This document shows positions 18,212 through 26,852 of a DNA stretch of 64,000 nucleotides, one piece after another. The stretch comes from Streptomyces sp. NBC_00659 (GTDB taxonomy: Bacteria > Actinomycetota > Actinomycetes > Streptomycetales > Streptomycetaceae), in the NCBI RefSeq assembly GCF_036226925.1, contig NZ_CP109031.1, positions 2,666,001 through 2,730,000 on the forward strand, written 5' to 3'. Under the pieces are notes generated by a model. The model was not told the origin of the DNA. It did no database searches and saw only the letters and a list, made by a program, of their open reading frames with translations. The first letter of the stretch is position 1; each line of letters opens with the position of its first letter. A program made the position numbers and the translations under genes.

Positions 18212-18573
18212 GCGAAGGGGCACCCCGGTGCGGGCGCGGGTGTAGGAGCGAGGGCTCGCGGGGGGGGGGAACGCAGGAAGGCTCGAAGGCTCGCGCGGGG
18301 TAGGAGCCAGGTACGAGCGAAGGTTTCACGCGGGTGCGATCGGACGGTCGGCGGGCGTCGCGGGGCGTCGGCGGCGATGTGAGGAGACGGCTGGCGGCCA
18401 TCGTGGGGTGGTCGGCCGGGGCGTGAGGGGACGGTGGGCGGGCCGGCCGAGACGGTCGCGCATGGGGGTGCGGCGCTCGGCCATGGCCGTTGTCGGCGTG
18501 GGGGATTTCGCTTGAGATGACAGCCGGCGCTGTGCAGGATCTTGGCTCCGGCCGGTTCGACACGGGAGTGGAC
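18212..18573. other. Gene-free interval with a ten-guanine run
   Basis: About 360 bases without a supported gene. A run of ten G residues lies at 18260-18269, next to GGCTCG-type repeats (GAGGGCTCGCG, AAGGCTCGAAGGCTCGCG). I see no clear promoter, although the start of the DUF1772 gene should be served from its right half. Confidence 0.4.
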
Positions 18574-19053
18574 ATGATCGATGGACCGTATTTCGTGCTG
18601 ACTCTGCTGGGGGTGCTCGGCTGTGGGCTGATGGCCGGGGTGTTCTGCGGCTTCTCGACCTTCGTGATGAGAGCCCTCGCCCAGCTGCCGCCGTCGCAGG
18701 GAGTCGCCGCGATGAACGCGATCAACGTCGCCGCGGTCCGTCCCCCGTTCATGGTGGTGTTCATCGGGTCGGCGGTACTGAGCTCGGTGCTGGCGGTGGT
18801 GACGTTCGTGCTGCTGCCGGACGACGGGACGGTGGAGTTGCTGCTCGGCAGCGCGCTGTATCTGTTCGGGGCGTTCGGGGTGACGATCGCGGCGAACGTC
18901 CCACGCAACGACGCGCTGCTGAAGCTGGACCCCGAGACACCGGAGGCCGCCGCCTACTGGCCCGTATTCGTGCGCCAGTGGACGATGTGGAACCACGTCC
19001 GCACCGCCGCCTCGGCCGCGGCGGCGGTGGCCTACACACTCGCCCTCGCCTGA
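18574..19053 (+). CDS. DUF1772 (anthrone-oxygenase-like) membrane protein
   Basis: 159 residues with four hydrophobic helices. It fits the DUF1772 family: LLGVLGCGLMAGVFCGFSTF in helix 1, the Asn-rich AAMNAINVAAVRPPFM between helices 1 and 2, VPRNDALL near 110 and a C-terminal WTMWNHVRTAASAAAA. Some relatives catalyse quinone-forming oxidations of anthrones, but most bacterial members have no known role. I start at ATG 18574, with GGGAGTG seven bases before it, rather than at the earlier in-frame start, whose product would lack a sensible N terminus. Confidence 0.82.
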   Translation: MIDGPYFVLTLLGVLGCGLMAGVFCGFSTFVMRALAQLPPSQGVAAMNAINVAAVRPPFMVVFIGSAVLSSVLAVVTFVLLPDDGTVELLLGSALYLFGAFGVTIAANVPRNDALLKLDPETPEAAAYWPVFVRQWTMWNHVRTAASAAAAVAYTLALA

Positions 19054-19292
19054 GCCCTGCGTCCCTCCCCGCCCCGGTGCGTCGCGCCGCCCCGCCCGCG
19101 ACCGCCCGGGTCCGAGTCCTCGGCTCGCTGTCGTCGGGATCCGAGCCCTCGGCCCGTTGTCGTCCGGGGCGGCGGCGGGTGCGCGGGCGACGTATCGTGG
19201 CTGGAAAGGACTGCTGCCCGGATTCCGTGGCCGAGGACGGCCCATGTCCGTGCGGCTGTACCCCCTCGTACGCGTCCATGAGGGAGACGGCC

Positions 19293-20786
19293 ATGGCCGA
19301 TCCCAAGGGTTTCATGACCACACCACGCCAGGAGTATCCGCGCCGGCCAGTCCCGGAGCGGGTACGGGACTGGGACGAGGTGTACGTTCCCGGAAGCCTG
19401 CTGCCGATCATCGAGAAACAGGCCGACCGCTGCATGGACTGCGGCATCCCCTTCTGTCACGACGCCTGTCCCCTGGGCAATCTGATCCCCGAGTGGAACG
19501 ACCTCGTCTCGCGCGACGACTGGCGGGCGGCGAGCGACCGGTTGCACGCCACGAACAACTTCCCCGAGTTCACCGGGCGGTTGTGCCCCGCTCCGTGCGA
19601 GGCGGGCTGTGTGCTGGCGATCAACCAGCCGGCGGTCACCATCAAGAACGTCGAGGTCGCCATCGCCGACCGTGCCTGGGAGGACGGGTTCACACCGCCG
19701 AGTCCTCCGGACCGCCTCTCGGGGCGGACGGTCGCGGTCGTCGGGTCGGGGCCCACCGGGCTCGCCGCGGCACAGCAGTTGACCCGGGCCGGTCATACGG
19801 TGGCCGTGTACGAACGAGCGGACCGGATCGGCGGTCTGCTGCGGTACGGAATCCCCGCGTTCAAGATGGAGAAGCGGCATCTGGACCGCCGGCTGGCCCA
19901 GATGCGAGCGGAGGGAACCAAGTTCCGCACGTCGACGGCGATCGGAACCGACATCGGGGCGGCCGAACTCAAGGCCCGCTACGACGCCGTGATTCTGGCG
20001 CTCGGCGCCACCGCCTGGCGCGAACTGGACGTACCCGGCAGACAGTTGTCCGGCATCCATCAAGCGATGGAGTACCTTCCGCTGGCCGACCGGGTGTGCG
20101 AGGGGGATCTGGAGGTCTCCCCGTTGTCGGCGGCGGGCAGGCATGTGGTGATCGTCGGCGGTGGTGACACCGGCGCCGACTGTCTGGGGACGGCGGTGCG
20201 CGAGGGCGCCGCCTCCGTGACCCAGCTCGACATCTATCCGCAGCCGGAGGCCGAACGCGACGAGGACGCCGAGCCGTGGCCGACGTATCCGAAGATCTAC
20301 CGGCTCTCCGCCGCACACGAGGAAGCCGGCGCGCTGGGCACGGCCCCCGCCGCCGACGCGGACGCCCGGCTCTTCGCAGCGTCCACCCTCCGGTTCGAGG
20401 GGGACGCGGACGGCCGGGTGCGCTCACTGCGTCTCGTCGAGGTCGACGAGGGGCGCCGCCCGATCCCCGACTCCGCGCGGACCCTGCCCGCCGACCTCGT
20501 CCTGCTCGCCCTCGGCTTCTCCGGCCCGGACCCGCACGACGGTGTGATCGACCAGTTGCGGCTGGAACTCGAGCCGCGCGGCACGATCGCCCGCGGCGCC
20601 GACTTCGGCACGAACGTTCCCGGGGTGTACGCGGCGGGGGACGCGGCGCGCGGGCAGTCGCTGGTGGTGTGGGCCATCGCCGAGGGCCGGGCGGTCGCCG
20701 CGGCGGTGGACCGGGCGCTCAGCGGGGCGGCCCGCTCGCGTCTGCCGGCACCGATCGGACCGTACGACCGCCCCATGACCGCGTAA
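19293..20786 (+). CDS. gltD: Glutamate synthase small subunit (GltD-like) FAD/NAD(P)H oxidoreductase
   Basis: 497 residues. The N-terminal part has the 4Fe-4S cysteines CMDCGIPFCHDACPLGN and CPAPCEAGC; then two dinucleotide folds, VAVVGSGPTGLAAAQQL with YERADRIGGLLRYGIP (FAD) near 152-180 and VVIVGGGDTGADCLG near 288 (NADPH); and the closing VYAAGDAARGQSLVVWAIAEGR. In glutamate synthase this subunit supplies electrons to GltB. No gltB lies in the window, so this copy may serve another partner or a distant GltB. GAGGGAGA precedes ATG 19293. Confidence 0.92.
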   Translation: MADPKGFMTTPRQEYPRRPVPERVRDWDEVYVPGSLLPIIEKQADRCMDCGIPFCHDACPLGNLIPEWNDLVSRDDWRAASDRLHATNNFPEFTGRLCPAPCEAGCVLAINQPAVTIKNVEVAIADRAWEDGFTPPSPPDRLSGRTVAVVGSGPTGLAAAQQLTRAGHTVAVYERADRIGGLLRYGIPAFKMEKRHLDRRLAQMRAEGTKFRTSTAIGTDIGAAELKARYDAVILALGATAWRELDVPGRQLSGIHQAMEYLPLADRVCEGDLEVSPLSAAGRHVVIVGGGDTGADCLGTAVREGAASVTQLDIYPQPEAERDEDAEPWPTYPKIYRLSAAHEEAGALGTAPAADADARLFAASTLRFEGDADGRVRSLRLVEVDEGRRPIPDSARTLPADLVLLALGFSGPDPHDGVIDQLRLELEPRGTIARGADFGTNVPGVYAAGDAARGQSLVVWAIAEGRAVAAAVDRALSGAARSRLPAPIGPYDRPMTA

Positions 20787-20838
20787 CACAGGCCGCGCAC
20801 GCGGACCGTCGCACCCGTCGCACTCGTCGGGCCCGTCC

Positions 20839-20876
20839 CGCGCCATCGGACCGTCGCGCCATCGGACCGTCGCGCC
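20839..20876 (+). repeat. Tandem 16-bp repeat between convergent genes
   Basis: GCGCCATCGGACCGTC is repeated twice head to tail with a third partial copy (GCGCC), just before the end of the methyltransferase gene; related CGGACCGTCGCA pieces lie at its left. Probably simple slippage. Confidence 0.5.
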
Positions 20877-20885
20877 TTGAGCGAC

Positions 20886-21689
20886 CTACGGTTTGCGTGC
20901 CACCGCTCCGTATCCCGGGATGACCCCGTCGTCCTGACCCGGGACCGGTTCACCCAGTTCCGGGTGCCACTCGTGGACCACCGCGACGCCCGGCTCGACC
21001 AGGTCGAGGCCGTCGAAGAAGCGGGTGAACTCCGCGCGGGAGCGCAGGGCCAGGGTGACGCCCGCCGCCTTGAGCTTCTCGATCGCCGCGGCCGACTCCT
21101 CGGGAGTGAAGTCGGCGGTGGCGTGAGTGACCATCAGATAGCTGCCGGACGGCAGTTCGGACAGCAGACGGTCGACCAATGCGTGCGCGCCGTCCGCGTC
21201 GGAGACGAAGTGGAGCAGCGCCACGAGAGAGAGCGCCACGGGCCGCCCGAAGTCCAGGACCTTCCGCGCCCCGTCGAGGATGGCCTCCGGATCCCGCGCG
21301 TCGGCCTGGAGGTACTCGGTCGCTCCCGCGTCCGAACTGCGCAGCAGGGCTGCCGCGTGGGCCAGCACGATCGGGTCGTTGTCGCAGTACACGACCCGCG
21401 CGTCGGGCGCGACGGCCTGGGCGATCTGGTGCAGGTTCGGCTCGGTCGGGATGCCGGTGCCGATGTCGAGGAACTGCCGCACTCCGTTCTGGGCCAGCCA
21501 GCGTGTGGCACGGTGCATGAAGGCGCGGTTGACCCGGGCCATCACCGGCACCCTCGGGTCGAGGGCGAGCATCTGGCGGCCCATCTCCTCGTCGACGGGG
21601 TAGTTGTCCTTGCCGCCGAGATACCAGTCGTACATCCGCGCCGGATGCGGTTTGCCGGTGTCTGTTCCGGTCGGGGGCTGCCCGGTCAT
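20886..21689 (-). CDS. SAM-dependent methyltransferase of the DUF574 (Methyltransf_19) type
   Basis: 267 residues. The start HPARMYDWYLGGKDNYPVD is the family signature; LDIGTGIPTEPNLHQIA is motif I, VVYCDNDPIVLAHAAALL motif II, and LSLVALLHFVSDADGAHALV motif III. Streptomyces have dozens of these genes, frequently next to WhiJ/DUF397 regulators as here, and their substrates are unknown. GGAGA precedes the ATG by seven bases. It lies downstream of the DUF397 gene on the same strand, 85 bases away, and could be the last gene of that unit. Confidence 0.92.
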   Translation of the reverse strand: MTGQPPTGTDTGKPHPARMYDWYLGGKDNYPVDEEMGRQMLALDPRVPVMARVNRAFMHRATRWLAQNGVRQFLDIGTGIPTEPNLHQIAQAVAPDARVVYCDNDPIVLAHAAALLRSSDAGATEYLQADARDPEAILDGARKVLDFGRPVALSLVALLHFVSDADGAHALVDRLLSELPSGSYLMVTHATADFTPEESAAAIEKLKAAGVTLALRSRAEFTRFFDGLDLVEPGVAVVHEWHPELGEPVPGQDDGVIPGYGAVARKP

Positions 21690-21774
21690 GACGGTCTCCG
21701 TAAGTCCGCGCCGTGGTAAGTGATCAACTCGGAACCAAATTCAGGGAAGTCGTGGAAAAGAGAAAGCAAGTCGT

Positions 21775-22053
21775 TCAGGAGAGAAGGAAGTCCGCCTCTC
21801 CTGCTTTCGCACCCTCGATGAAAGCGGTTATCTCGCCGGGCGTGTAGATCAGGGCGGGACCGTCCGGGTCCGCCGACTGGCGTACGGCGATACGGCCGTC
21901 GGCGAGTTTCATCGCCTCCAGGCAGTTGCCGCCGTTTCCTCCGCTCCACGGTTTGTGCCAGCCCTCGCTGCCCAGTTCACGGGCGGGCATTCCGTTGTAG
22001 ATGCGCACGTTGCCTATTCGCGGGTTGATGCGTTCCGGCGTGACGCGTTCCAT
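21775..22053 (-). CDS. DUF397 domain protein (partner of WhiJ-type regulator)
   Basis: 92 residues with the DUF397 core GWHKPWSGGNGGNCLEAMKL, IAVRQSADPDGPALIYTPGEI and AFIEGAKAGEADFLL. The start codon directly abuts the stop of the upstream HTH gene (TGA at 22056-22054, ATG from 22053), so translation is coupled. In Streptomyces these proteins act with their cognate XRE/DUF5753 repressors, as in the whiJ and abaA loci, probably as antagonists in developmental control. The extra N-terminal 20 residues before the core are less conserved. Confidence 0.93.
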   Translation of the reverse strand: MERVTPERINPRIGNVRIYNGMPARELGSEGWHKPWSGGNGGNCLEAMKLADGRIAVRQSADPDGPALIYTPGEITAFIEGAKAGEADFLLS

Positions 22054-22914
22054 TCACAGCTCCTTGCGGAGATCCCGGAGGATCTCCTTCGTGCGATGTG
22101 CCGTAGCGGCTTGGGCCGCCATGCGGTCCATGACCTCCAGGTGGGTCGCCACCTCGGAACGCGCGTCCAGGTAGACAGCGCCGGTCAGGTACTCGCTGTA
22201 GACCATGTCCGGAAGTTCCGGCATGGCAAATCGGAACAGCACGAAGGGCCCGTACGTGCCGGGATGCGGACCCGAGGAGAACGGGATCACCTGCAACGTC
22301 ACATGGGGCAGCTTCGTGGCCTGAAGCAACTTGTCGATCTGGGCGCGCATCACCTCGGGGCCGCCGATGGTGCGGCGCAGCACCGTCTCGTCCATCACCA
22401 CCCAGATCCGGGGCGCGTCCTCACGCGTGAGCAGATTCTGGCGCTGCATGCGCAGCGCGACATGGCGCTCGATGTCCTCGGGCCTGGTCTGCCCGATGGC
22501 TCCCGCCTTCAGGACGCCGCGCGCGTAGTCCTCGGTCTGCAACAGGCCCGGAACGAAGTGCGGTTCGTAGGAGCGCAGCAGGGAGGCGGCGCCTTCCAGG
22601 CTGACGTGCATGGAGAACCAGTCGGGCAGGATGTCGTGGAACCGCTGCCACCAGCCGGGCTTGTTGGCGTCCTCCGCGAGCTGGACGAAGGCTTCGGCCT
22701 CCCGGTCGCCGACGCCGTAGGACTTCAACAGGAGCTGGAGGTACGGGATTTTGAGGGAGACCTCGGCCATCTCCATCCGGCGGACCGTCGCGGGGGCGAC
22801 ACGCAGGATCCGCGCGGCCTCCTCGCGCTTGAGACCCGCGCGTTCCCGCAGGTCCAGCAGTCGCCGTCCGAGAACGACCTGGCCGACCGTCGGCGCGGAC
22901 CGCGGTTCGCTCAC
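22054..22914 (-). CDS. XRE-family HTH regulator with DUF5753 domain (WhiJ type)
   Basis: 286 residues. The N-terminal HTH spans about 10-70 (VLGRRLLDLRERAGLKREEAA, then PATVRRMEMAE) and the rest is DUF5753: YEPHFVPGLLQTEDYARGVL, RQNLLTREDAPRIWVVMDET, VLRR, and PDMVYSEYLTGAVYLDAR. GTG 22914 is supported by GGAGGTGGG just upstream. WhiJ-like repressors bind their own promoter region and are relieved through the adjacent DUF397 protein. The divergent RsbW-like kinase gene completes the usual three-gene cassette; its promoter and this one share the about 200 bases between the starts. Confidence 0.93.
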   Translation of the reverse strand: MSEPRSAPTVGQVVLGRRLLDLRERAGLKREEAARILRVAPATVRRMEMAEVSLKIPYLQLLLKSYGVGDREAEAFVQLAEDANKPGWWQRFHDILPDWFSMHVSLEGAASLLRSYEPHFVPGLLQTEDYARGVLKAGAIGQTRPEDIERHVALRMQRQNLLTREDAPRIWVVMDETVLRRTIGGPEVMRAQIDKLLQATKLPHVTLQVIPFSSGPHPGTYGPFVLFRFAMPELPDMVYSEYLTGAVYLDARSEVATHLEVMDRMAAQAATAHRTKEILRDLRKEL

Positions 22915-23111
22915 GTCCCACCTCCACTGAGTCCGGGCAGCCCGTTCGGCGCCGTCCGGGTTCTTCCTCGTCCGCCTCGACGATCCCAACTGGCGCCGCT
23001 TCGCTAGCTGTTGCCAGCAGTGTGCCACGCGCCCCCACAGCGTCACACGGCACTCTGCATTTTTCAGAGTGAGTCTTGCCAAGTGTTCGCGGCGACGCGA
23101 TAGTGGCAAGC

Positions 23112-23924
23112 GTGATTCCGTCCGCGCCGTTAGGAACAGACGCCGCCGAAGACCGGTTCGGTCTCCGTGCCGCCATGGGGCAGCGCCCCCGTGCGGCCGC
23201 CGAGCGCCGGTTCCGCTTCGAGTTGGCCGCACACCCGGGCTCCGTGGCACAGGCGAGACGCCTGGCCCGGTCCCGCCTGGCCGGCTGGGCGGTGTGCGAG
23301 GACACCTGTGACGCGGCGACCCTCGTGGTCTCGGAACTGGTCACCAACGCGATCGTCCATGCCGCCGGACAACGCGTGATCTGCGAACTGCACGACGCCG
23401 ACGACGTGGTGCGCATAGCCGTGTGTGACGAGGGGTGCGCTCCCGGCGAGCCGCATCCCTCCCCACAGCGGCCCGACGAGGAGCACGGGAGGGGATTGCT
23501 TCTCGTCGCGGCAGTGTCCAGGGCCTGGGGGGCCCAGGACACCGGGCCCGGTCTGCTGGTGTGGGCGGAGATCCCGCGCTCGGCAGACCGGGCCGAAAAC
23601 ACCCGGCGCGAACCGGGGGCGCCCGATCCAAGCTCGCCCGAAGCGGGCACCGGTCCGCGGGCGGACCTCGGCTGGAGCGCGAAGAAGCCCCCGAACGACG
23701 GTCGGGGCACCGGGGCGGAGGGATCCTGGGGGGCGGGAATCGTGGGGAACCCCCAGCCTCCCTCCGTCCGGAACGGGAACGGCGACGGGGATCGGCGGCG
23801 GGACGGGGACCCCTGTGGGGACGGGGATCCACGTCGGAACGGCGATCCCCGTCAGGCTGGGGAGGACCCGGGTCGGGAGCACAACCGGGAACAGGATCGG
23901 GATCGGGATCGGGAGAGCCTGTGA
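23112..23924 (+). CDS. RsbW-like histidine-kinase-type ATPase with long repetitive tail
   Basis: 270 residues. Residues about 30-145 are the HATPase_c anti-sigma-factor kinase fold: LVVSELVTNAIVHA is the N box, VRIAVCDEGC the G1 box, and HGRGLLLVAAVSRAWG the G2 box. Such small kinases bind sigma or anti-anti-sigma factors. After residue 150 the protein is a charged, Gly/Asp/Arg-rich tail built from repeats (GNGDGDRRRDGDPCGDGDP, ending REQDRDRDRES), unlike the compact family. The start is uncertain: GTG 23112 is likely, GTG 23103 is an alternative. The stop overlaps the next start by GTGA. Confidence 0.82.
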   Translation: MIPSAPLGTDAAEDRFGLRAAMGQRPRAAAERRFRFELAAHPGSVAQARRLARSRLAGWAVCEDTCDAATLVVSELVTNAIVHAAGQRVICELHDADDVVRIAVCDEGCAPGEPHPSPQRPDEEHGRGLLLVAAVSRAWGAQDTGPGLLVWAEIPRSADRAENTRREPGAPDPSSPEAGTGPRADLGWSAKKPPNDGRGTGAEGSWGAGIVGNPQPPSVRNGNGDGDRRRDGDPCGDGDPRRNGDPRQAGEDPGREHNREQDRDRDRESL

Positions 23925-24355
23925 GTCGGACGTCTGCGGCGCGGGCCCTGAGCCTGGACACGCTGGTCCGCGTGAGCCGCGGACGGCGACAGCCCGGGCC
24001 GCCGAGGCGTCTCCCCGTTCCCGAGGACATGAACGTGCCGCTGGGCTGCGACGCGGTGTCGGTGCCCGCCCGCTTCGGCCCGTTGCTGCTGTCGCGGCTG
24101 CCTCGCGTGGGCTGCGTCTACGCCGACGGGGCTCACTGGTGGTGGATCGTTCCCTCCGACTCCGATGTCGCCCTGGAGTGGCCGACGCCCGCCCACTACG
24201 TCACGGGGGCGGTCGTGCTGGACGCACCTCGGATTCCCGGGCTCATCCACAAACCGGATAGTACGCTTCCGTATACCCCGCCGATCCCCTTGTATCTGGC
24301 GGTGTGCCAGGTCACGGGCACGACACCCGCCTGGTCACGCCCGATCAGCGCGTGA
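23921..24355 (+). CDS. Conserved hypothetical protein co-translated with the RsbW-like kinase
   Basis: 144 residues, GTG start overlapping the kinase stop (GTGA). The first 40 residues are basic, then a compact domain with VPLGCDAVSVPARFGPLLL, VYADGAHWWWIVPSDSDV and PLYLAVCQVTGT. The WWWIVPSDSDV block resembles a pattern I associate with Streptomyces proteins next to such kinases, but I cannot name a family or function. The tight coupling suggests that it works with the kinase, perhaps as an adaptor in the same WhiJ-linked pathway. Confidence 0.75.
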   Translation: MSRTSAARALSLDTLVRVSRGRRQPGPPRRLPVPEDMNVPLGCDAVSVPARFGPLLLSRLPRVGCVYADGAHWWWIVPSDSDVALEWPTPAHYVTGAVVLDAPRIPGLIHKPDSTLPYTPPIPLYLAVCQVTGTTPAWSRPISA

Positions 24356-24420
24356 GGCTTCGGTACCGGCGGTCGCGGAGGCAGGTAGTCCCGTCTCCGG
24401 TGGAGACTGGTCCCGGCCTC

Positions 24421-24594
24421 TCAATCGACGCCGTCGGCACCGCCCACGACGACCAGGAACGCGTCGGAGGCGAGATCCATGACGACCTCCGCCGCCTGGC
24501 CCTCCTGGCGGCGCGCCTGCGCGAACTCCTCCGCGGGCCACGACCCGCGTGGTCCTCCTGCGGGAAAGCGCTCCAGCACCATTCGCCCGTTCAC
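24421..24594 (-). CDS. Small conserved-looking protein, 57 residues
   Basis: A short gene on the minus strand, read from GTG 24594 to TGA at 24423-24421. The product begins VNGRMVLERFPAGGPRGSWP, continues AEEFAQARRQEGQAAEVVMD and ends LASDAFLVVVGGADGVD. Nearly every codon has G or C in position three, and GGAGGT lies five to six bases before the GTG; the other frames do not show this. The layout (Pro/Gly-rich start, helix, hydrophobic strand) suggests a folded microprotein. I recall similar short Streptomyces proteins but cannot give a family. An internal ATG at 24582 would give 53 residues. Confidence 0.7.
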   Translation of the reverse strand: MNGRMVLERFPAGGPRGSWPAEEFAQARRQEGQAAEVVMDLASDAFLVVVGGADGVD

Positions 24595-24834
24595 CGTCTA
24601 CCTCCATGTCACGCCGCTGTGGAGAGTAAAACGCCTGCCATGGGGTGAACGGCTCTGGCAGTGACGGTACTGAGACGAAGTCCACACCGGGCGGCAGCAA
24701 AGCCGCGACGGACCCCGCGGGTCCTCTTTCTCGTCGTGTGAGCCAGTCACTCCGCCGGCCGACGCCTCAGTCGGTCCCTCTCGGGCGTCCCGTCCGTCCC
24801 GTCCCCGAGGCGTACGGCACCCGCGCCCCGAGCG

Positions 24835-26733
24835 TCACACCGCGACGGGCCGCGTGGGCACGGTCTGCAGTCCCGCGCGCTCGCGCCGCTCGGCCAGTTC
24901 GCCGAGGAGTTCGGCGATCCGCTCGGTGTGCCGGGGCGTGAGCCGGCCGGTGTCGTCGAGCTGCACGGCACACGCCGTGGTCGTGTCGACGAGCCGTTCC
25001 AGGGTGGCCGCGACCGCGTCGGTGCCCTCGGAGTGCCGTGCCAGGGCGGGGAGTTCGGCAGCGGCGAGATCGATCGCGGCACGGGCCTCGGCGAGCGCGC
25101 GATAGGCCTCACGGCGCAGCACCCAGCGGCCTGTACGGTCGCGGGCCGTACCGTCGCTCAGCACATGGGCGAGATAGACGTCCGCCGCCTCTCCGGCCCG
25201 GGTGAGCCTCGCCCGCACGGTCCCGCCACGCTGCCCGAGTGTCGGCAGATGTCCGACGAGCAGCACGATCGCGCAGGCCAGCAGGGTCTCCGCGATCCGG
25301 TTCCAGGAAGCCTGCGGCTCACCGCCGACCATCACCAGGGCGAGGACGAGGACCGTGACGACGGCGGTCTGCGCGGCGAAGTGCCGGGTGGCGACGGGGA
25401 TGAGGGCGCCGCTGACCGCGACCAGCGCGACGAACCCCTCCGGCCGCGGCAGCAGAAGAGCGAGCCCCGCGAACACGACCGCGCCGAGGACGGTGCCGGC
25501 CGCACGGCACATCACGCGGGAGGCGAGCGGCCCCAGATCGGGCTTGACGAGGAAGACGGCAGTCGCGGGGAGCCAGTACCAGTGCGGGTGGTTGCCGTAC
25601 CAGCGCGCGTGGTGCAGGGCCTGTGCCACGGCGACGCTCGCGCCGAAGCAGAGGGCGACCCGGAGGCCGTACTCGCGCCCTGCGGCACCGATCGCGGTGC
25701 GGACGAGGGAGGCAGCGGTACGCCGCCTGTTGTGCAGGGCGTTCCCGAAGCCCCGGTCGAAGGTCTCGGCGGCATGCAGCAGGGCTTCGTGGAGGGCGCG
25801 CAGCGCGGGCACGACGGGTGTGCCGCCGGGCGGTCCGGACCTGGCGCCGGGGACGGCGGGCGCCGGCAGCGGCCCGGTGGGGGCGCCGGTGCGGACCGCG
25901 ACGGCGAGCCGCCGTGGGCCCTCCGCGGCCCGTGCGGGCACGGCCTCGCCCGCCCAGGCGAGCGCGGTCGCGGCCTCGGCGAGCGGCAGGGCGGCGGCGT
26001 ACTGCGCGTGCAGCCGCCGCTCGGCAGCGGAACTGGCGTACCGCCGCAGCCGGGGCCCGTCGAGCGCGTCCTGCGCGTGGTCGAGGGCCGCGGTCAGCGC
26101 GACGCGCCGCCGGGTCGCGTCGGGTCCGCCCACGGCGAGCAGCAGCAGGGCGATGGCGTCGTACACACCGCCGACCGCGTCCCGCTCCCCGTCGAAGCGG
26201 TAGCCGCCGGTGTTCACCGCGGTCGTCGGCAGCGCCAGCCGCAGCGCGAGCAGCCAGCCGGCCCCGCCGAGGAAGAACAGCGCGCGCACCCAGCCCGGTT
26301 CGGGCAACGGCATCCCGGCCCCGATCGCCGAGGCGACCAGAAGCTGGGTACCGGCCCCGGAGGCCACGGGTCCGACGGCACTGACGGCTCCGGCGAGCAG
26401 TCCGAGCCCGGTGAGAACGAGGGTGAGCGCCACGGCGCCGGTGTGCTGTCCGGCGTACGAACCGATGAGCAGACCGGTGGCTCCGGCGAGGGCCGGTACC
26501 CCGAGCCGTTCGACGGCGACCCGTCGGCTGCCCGGCCGGTCGTTGATCCCCGTCAGCATGGCGCCGAGGGCGGCGATCACTCCGAGTGAGCTATGCCCGC
26601 TCAGGACGGCCGCGAGCAGTAGCGGCCCGGAGGCCAGCGCACCCCGCACGACCGCGTTCCAGGGGACCGGTCCGCGCTGGGCGCGCAGGGCATGGGCGAG
26701 CCAGGGCGGTACGGCGAGGGGAGTGATGCGCAC
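24835..26733 (-). CDS. FUSC-family (AaeB-like) membrane protein
   Basis: 632 residues with two blocks of about six helices, the pattern of FUSC/aromatic acid exporter proteins. The first block begins at residue 35 (ALASGPLLLAAVLSGHSSLG); the second contains WYGNHPHWYWLPATAVFLVKPDLGPLASR and RAAGTVLGAVVFAGLALL, which is the conserved FUSC_2 core. A cytoplasmic helical domain lies between and after them. Such proteins export aromatic or other hydrophobic organic acids; the substrate is unknown. GTG 26733 has AGGAG five bases upstream. It appears to be a single gene with non-coding repeats upstream. Confidence 0.85.
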   Translation of the reverse strand: MRITPLAVPPWLAHALRAQRGPVPWNAVVRGALASGPLLLAAVLSGHSSLGVIAALGAMLTGINDRPGSRRVAVERLGVPALAGATGLLIGSYAGQHTGAVALTLVLTGLGLLAGAVSAVGPVASGAGTQLLVASAIGAGMPLPEPGWVRALFFLGGAGWLLALRLALPTTAVNTGGYRFDGERDAVGGVYDAIALLLLAVGGPDATRRRVALTAALDHAQDALDGPRLRRYASSAAERRLHAQYAAALPLAEAATALAWAGEAVPARAAEGPRRLAVAVRTGAPTGPLPAPAVPGARSGPPGGTPVVPALRALHEALLHAAETFDRGFGNALHNRRRTAASLVRTAIGAAGREYGLRVALCFGASVAVAQALHHARWYGNHPHWYWLPATAVFLVKPDLGPLASRVMCRAAGTVLGAVVFAGLALLLPRPEGFVALVAVSGALIPVATRHFAAQTAVVTVLVLALVMVGGEPQASWNRIAETLLACAIVLLVGHLPTLGQRGGTVRARLTRAGEAADVYLAHVLSDGTARDRTGRWVLRREAYRALAEARAAIDLAAAELPALARHSEGTDAVAATLERLVDTTTACAVQLDDTGRLTPRHTERIAELLGELAERRERAGLQTVPTRPVAV

Positions 26734-26852
26734 GGGGCTCCTGTCGGGCGAGGGCGGGTGCCTTCGGGCGACGTCGGCCGGGCTCGTGTCGTTACCAGGG
26801 TAGTGCGCGTCGTCCCCGGACAGCGAACGCGCGGATTTCCACGACGTGACAT

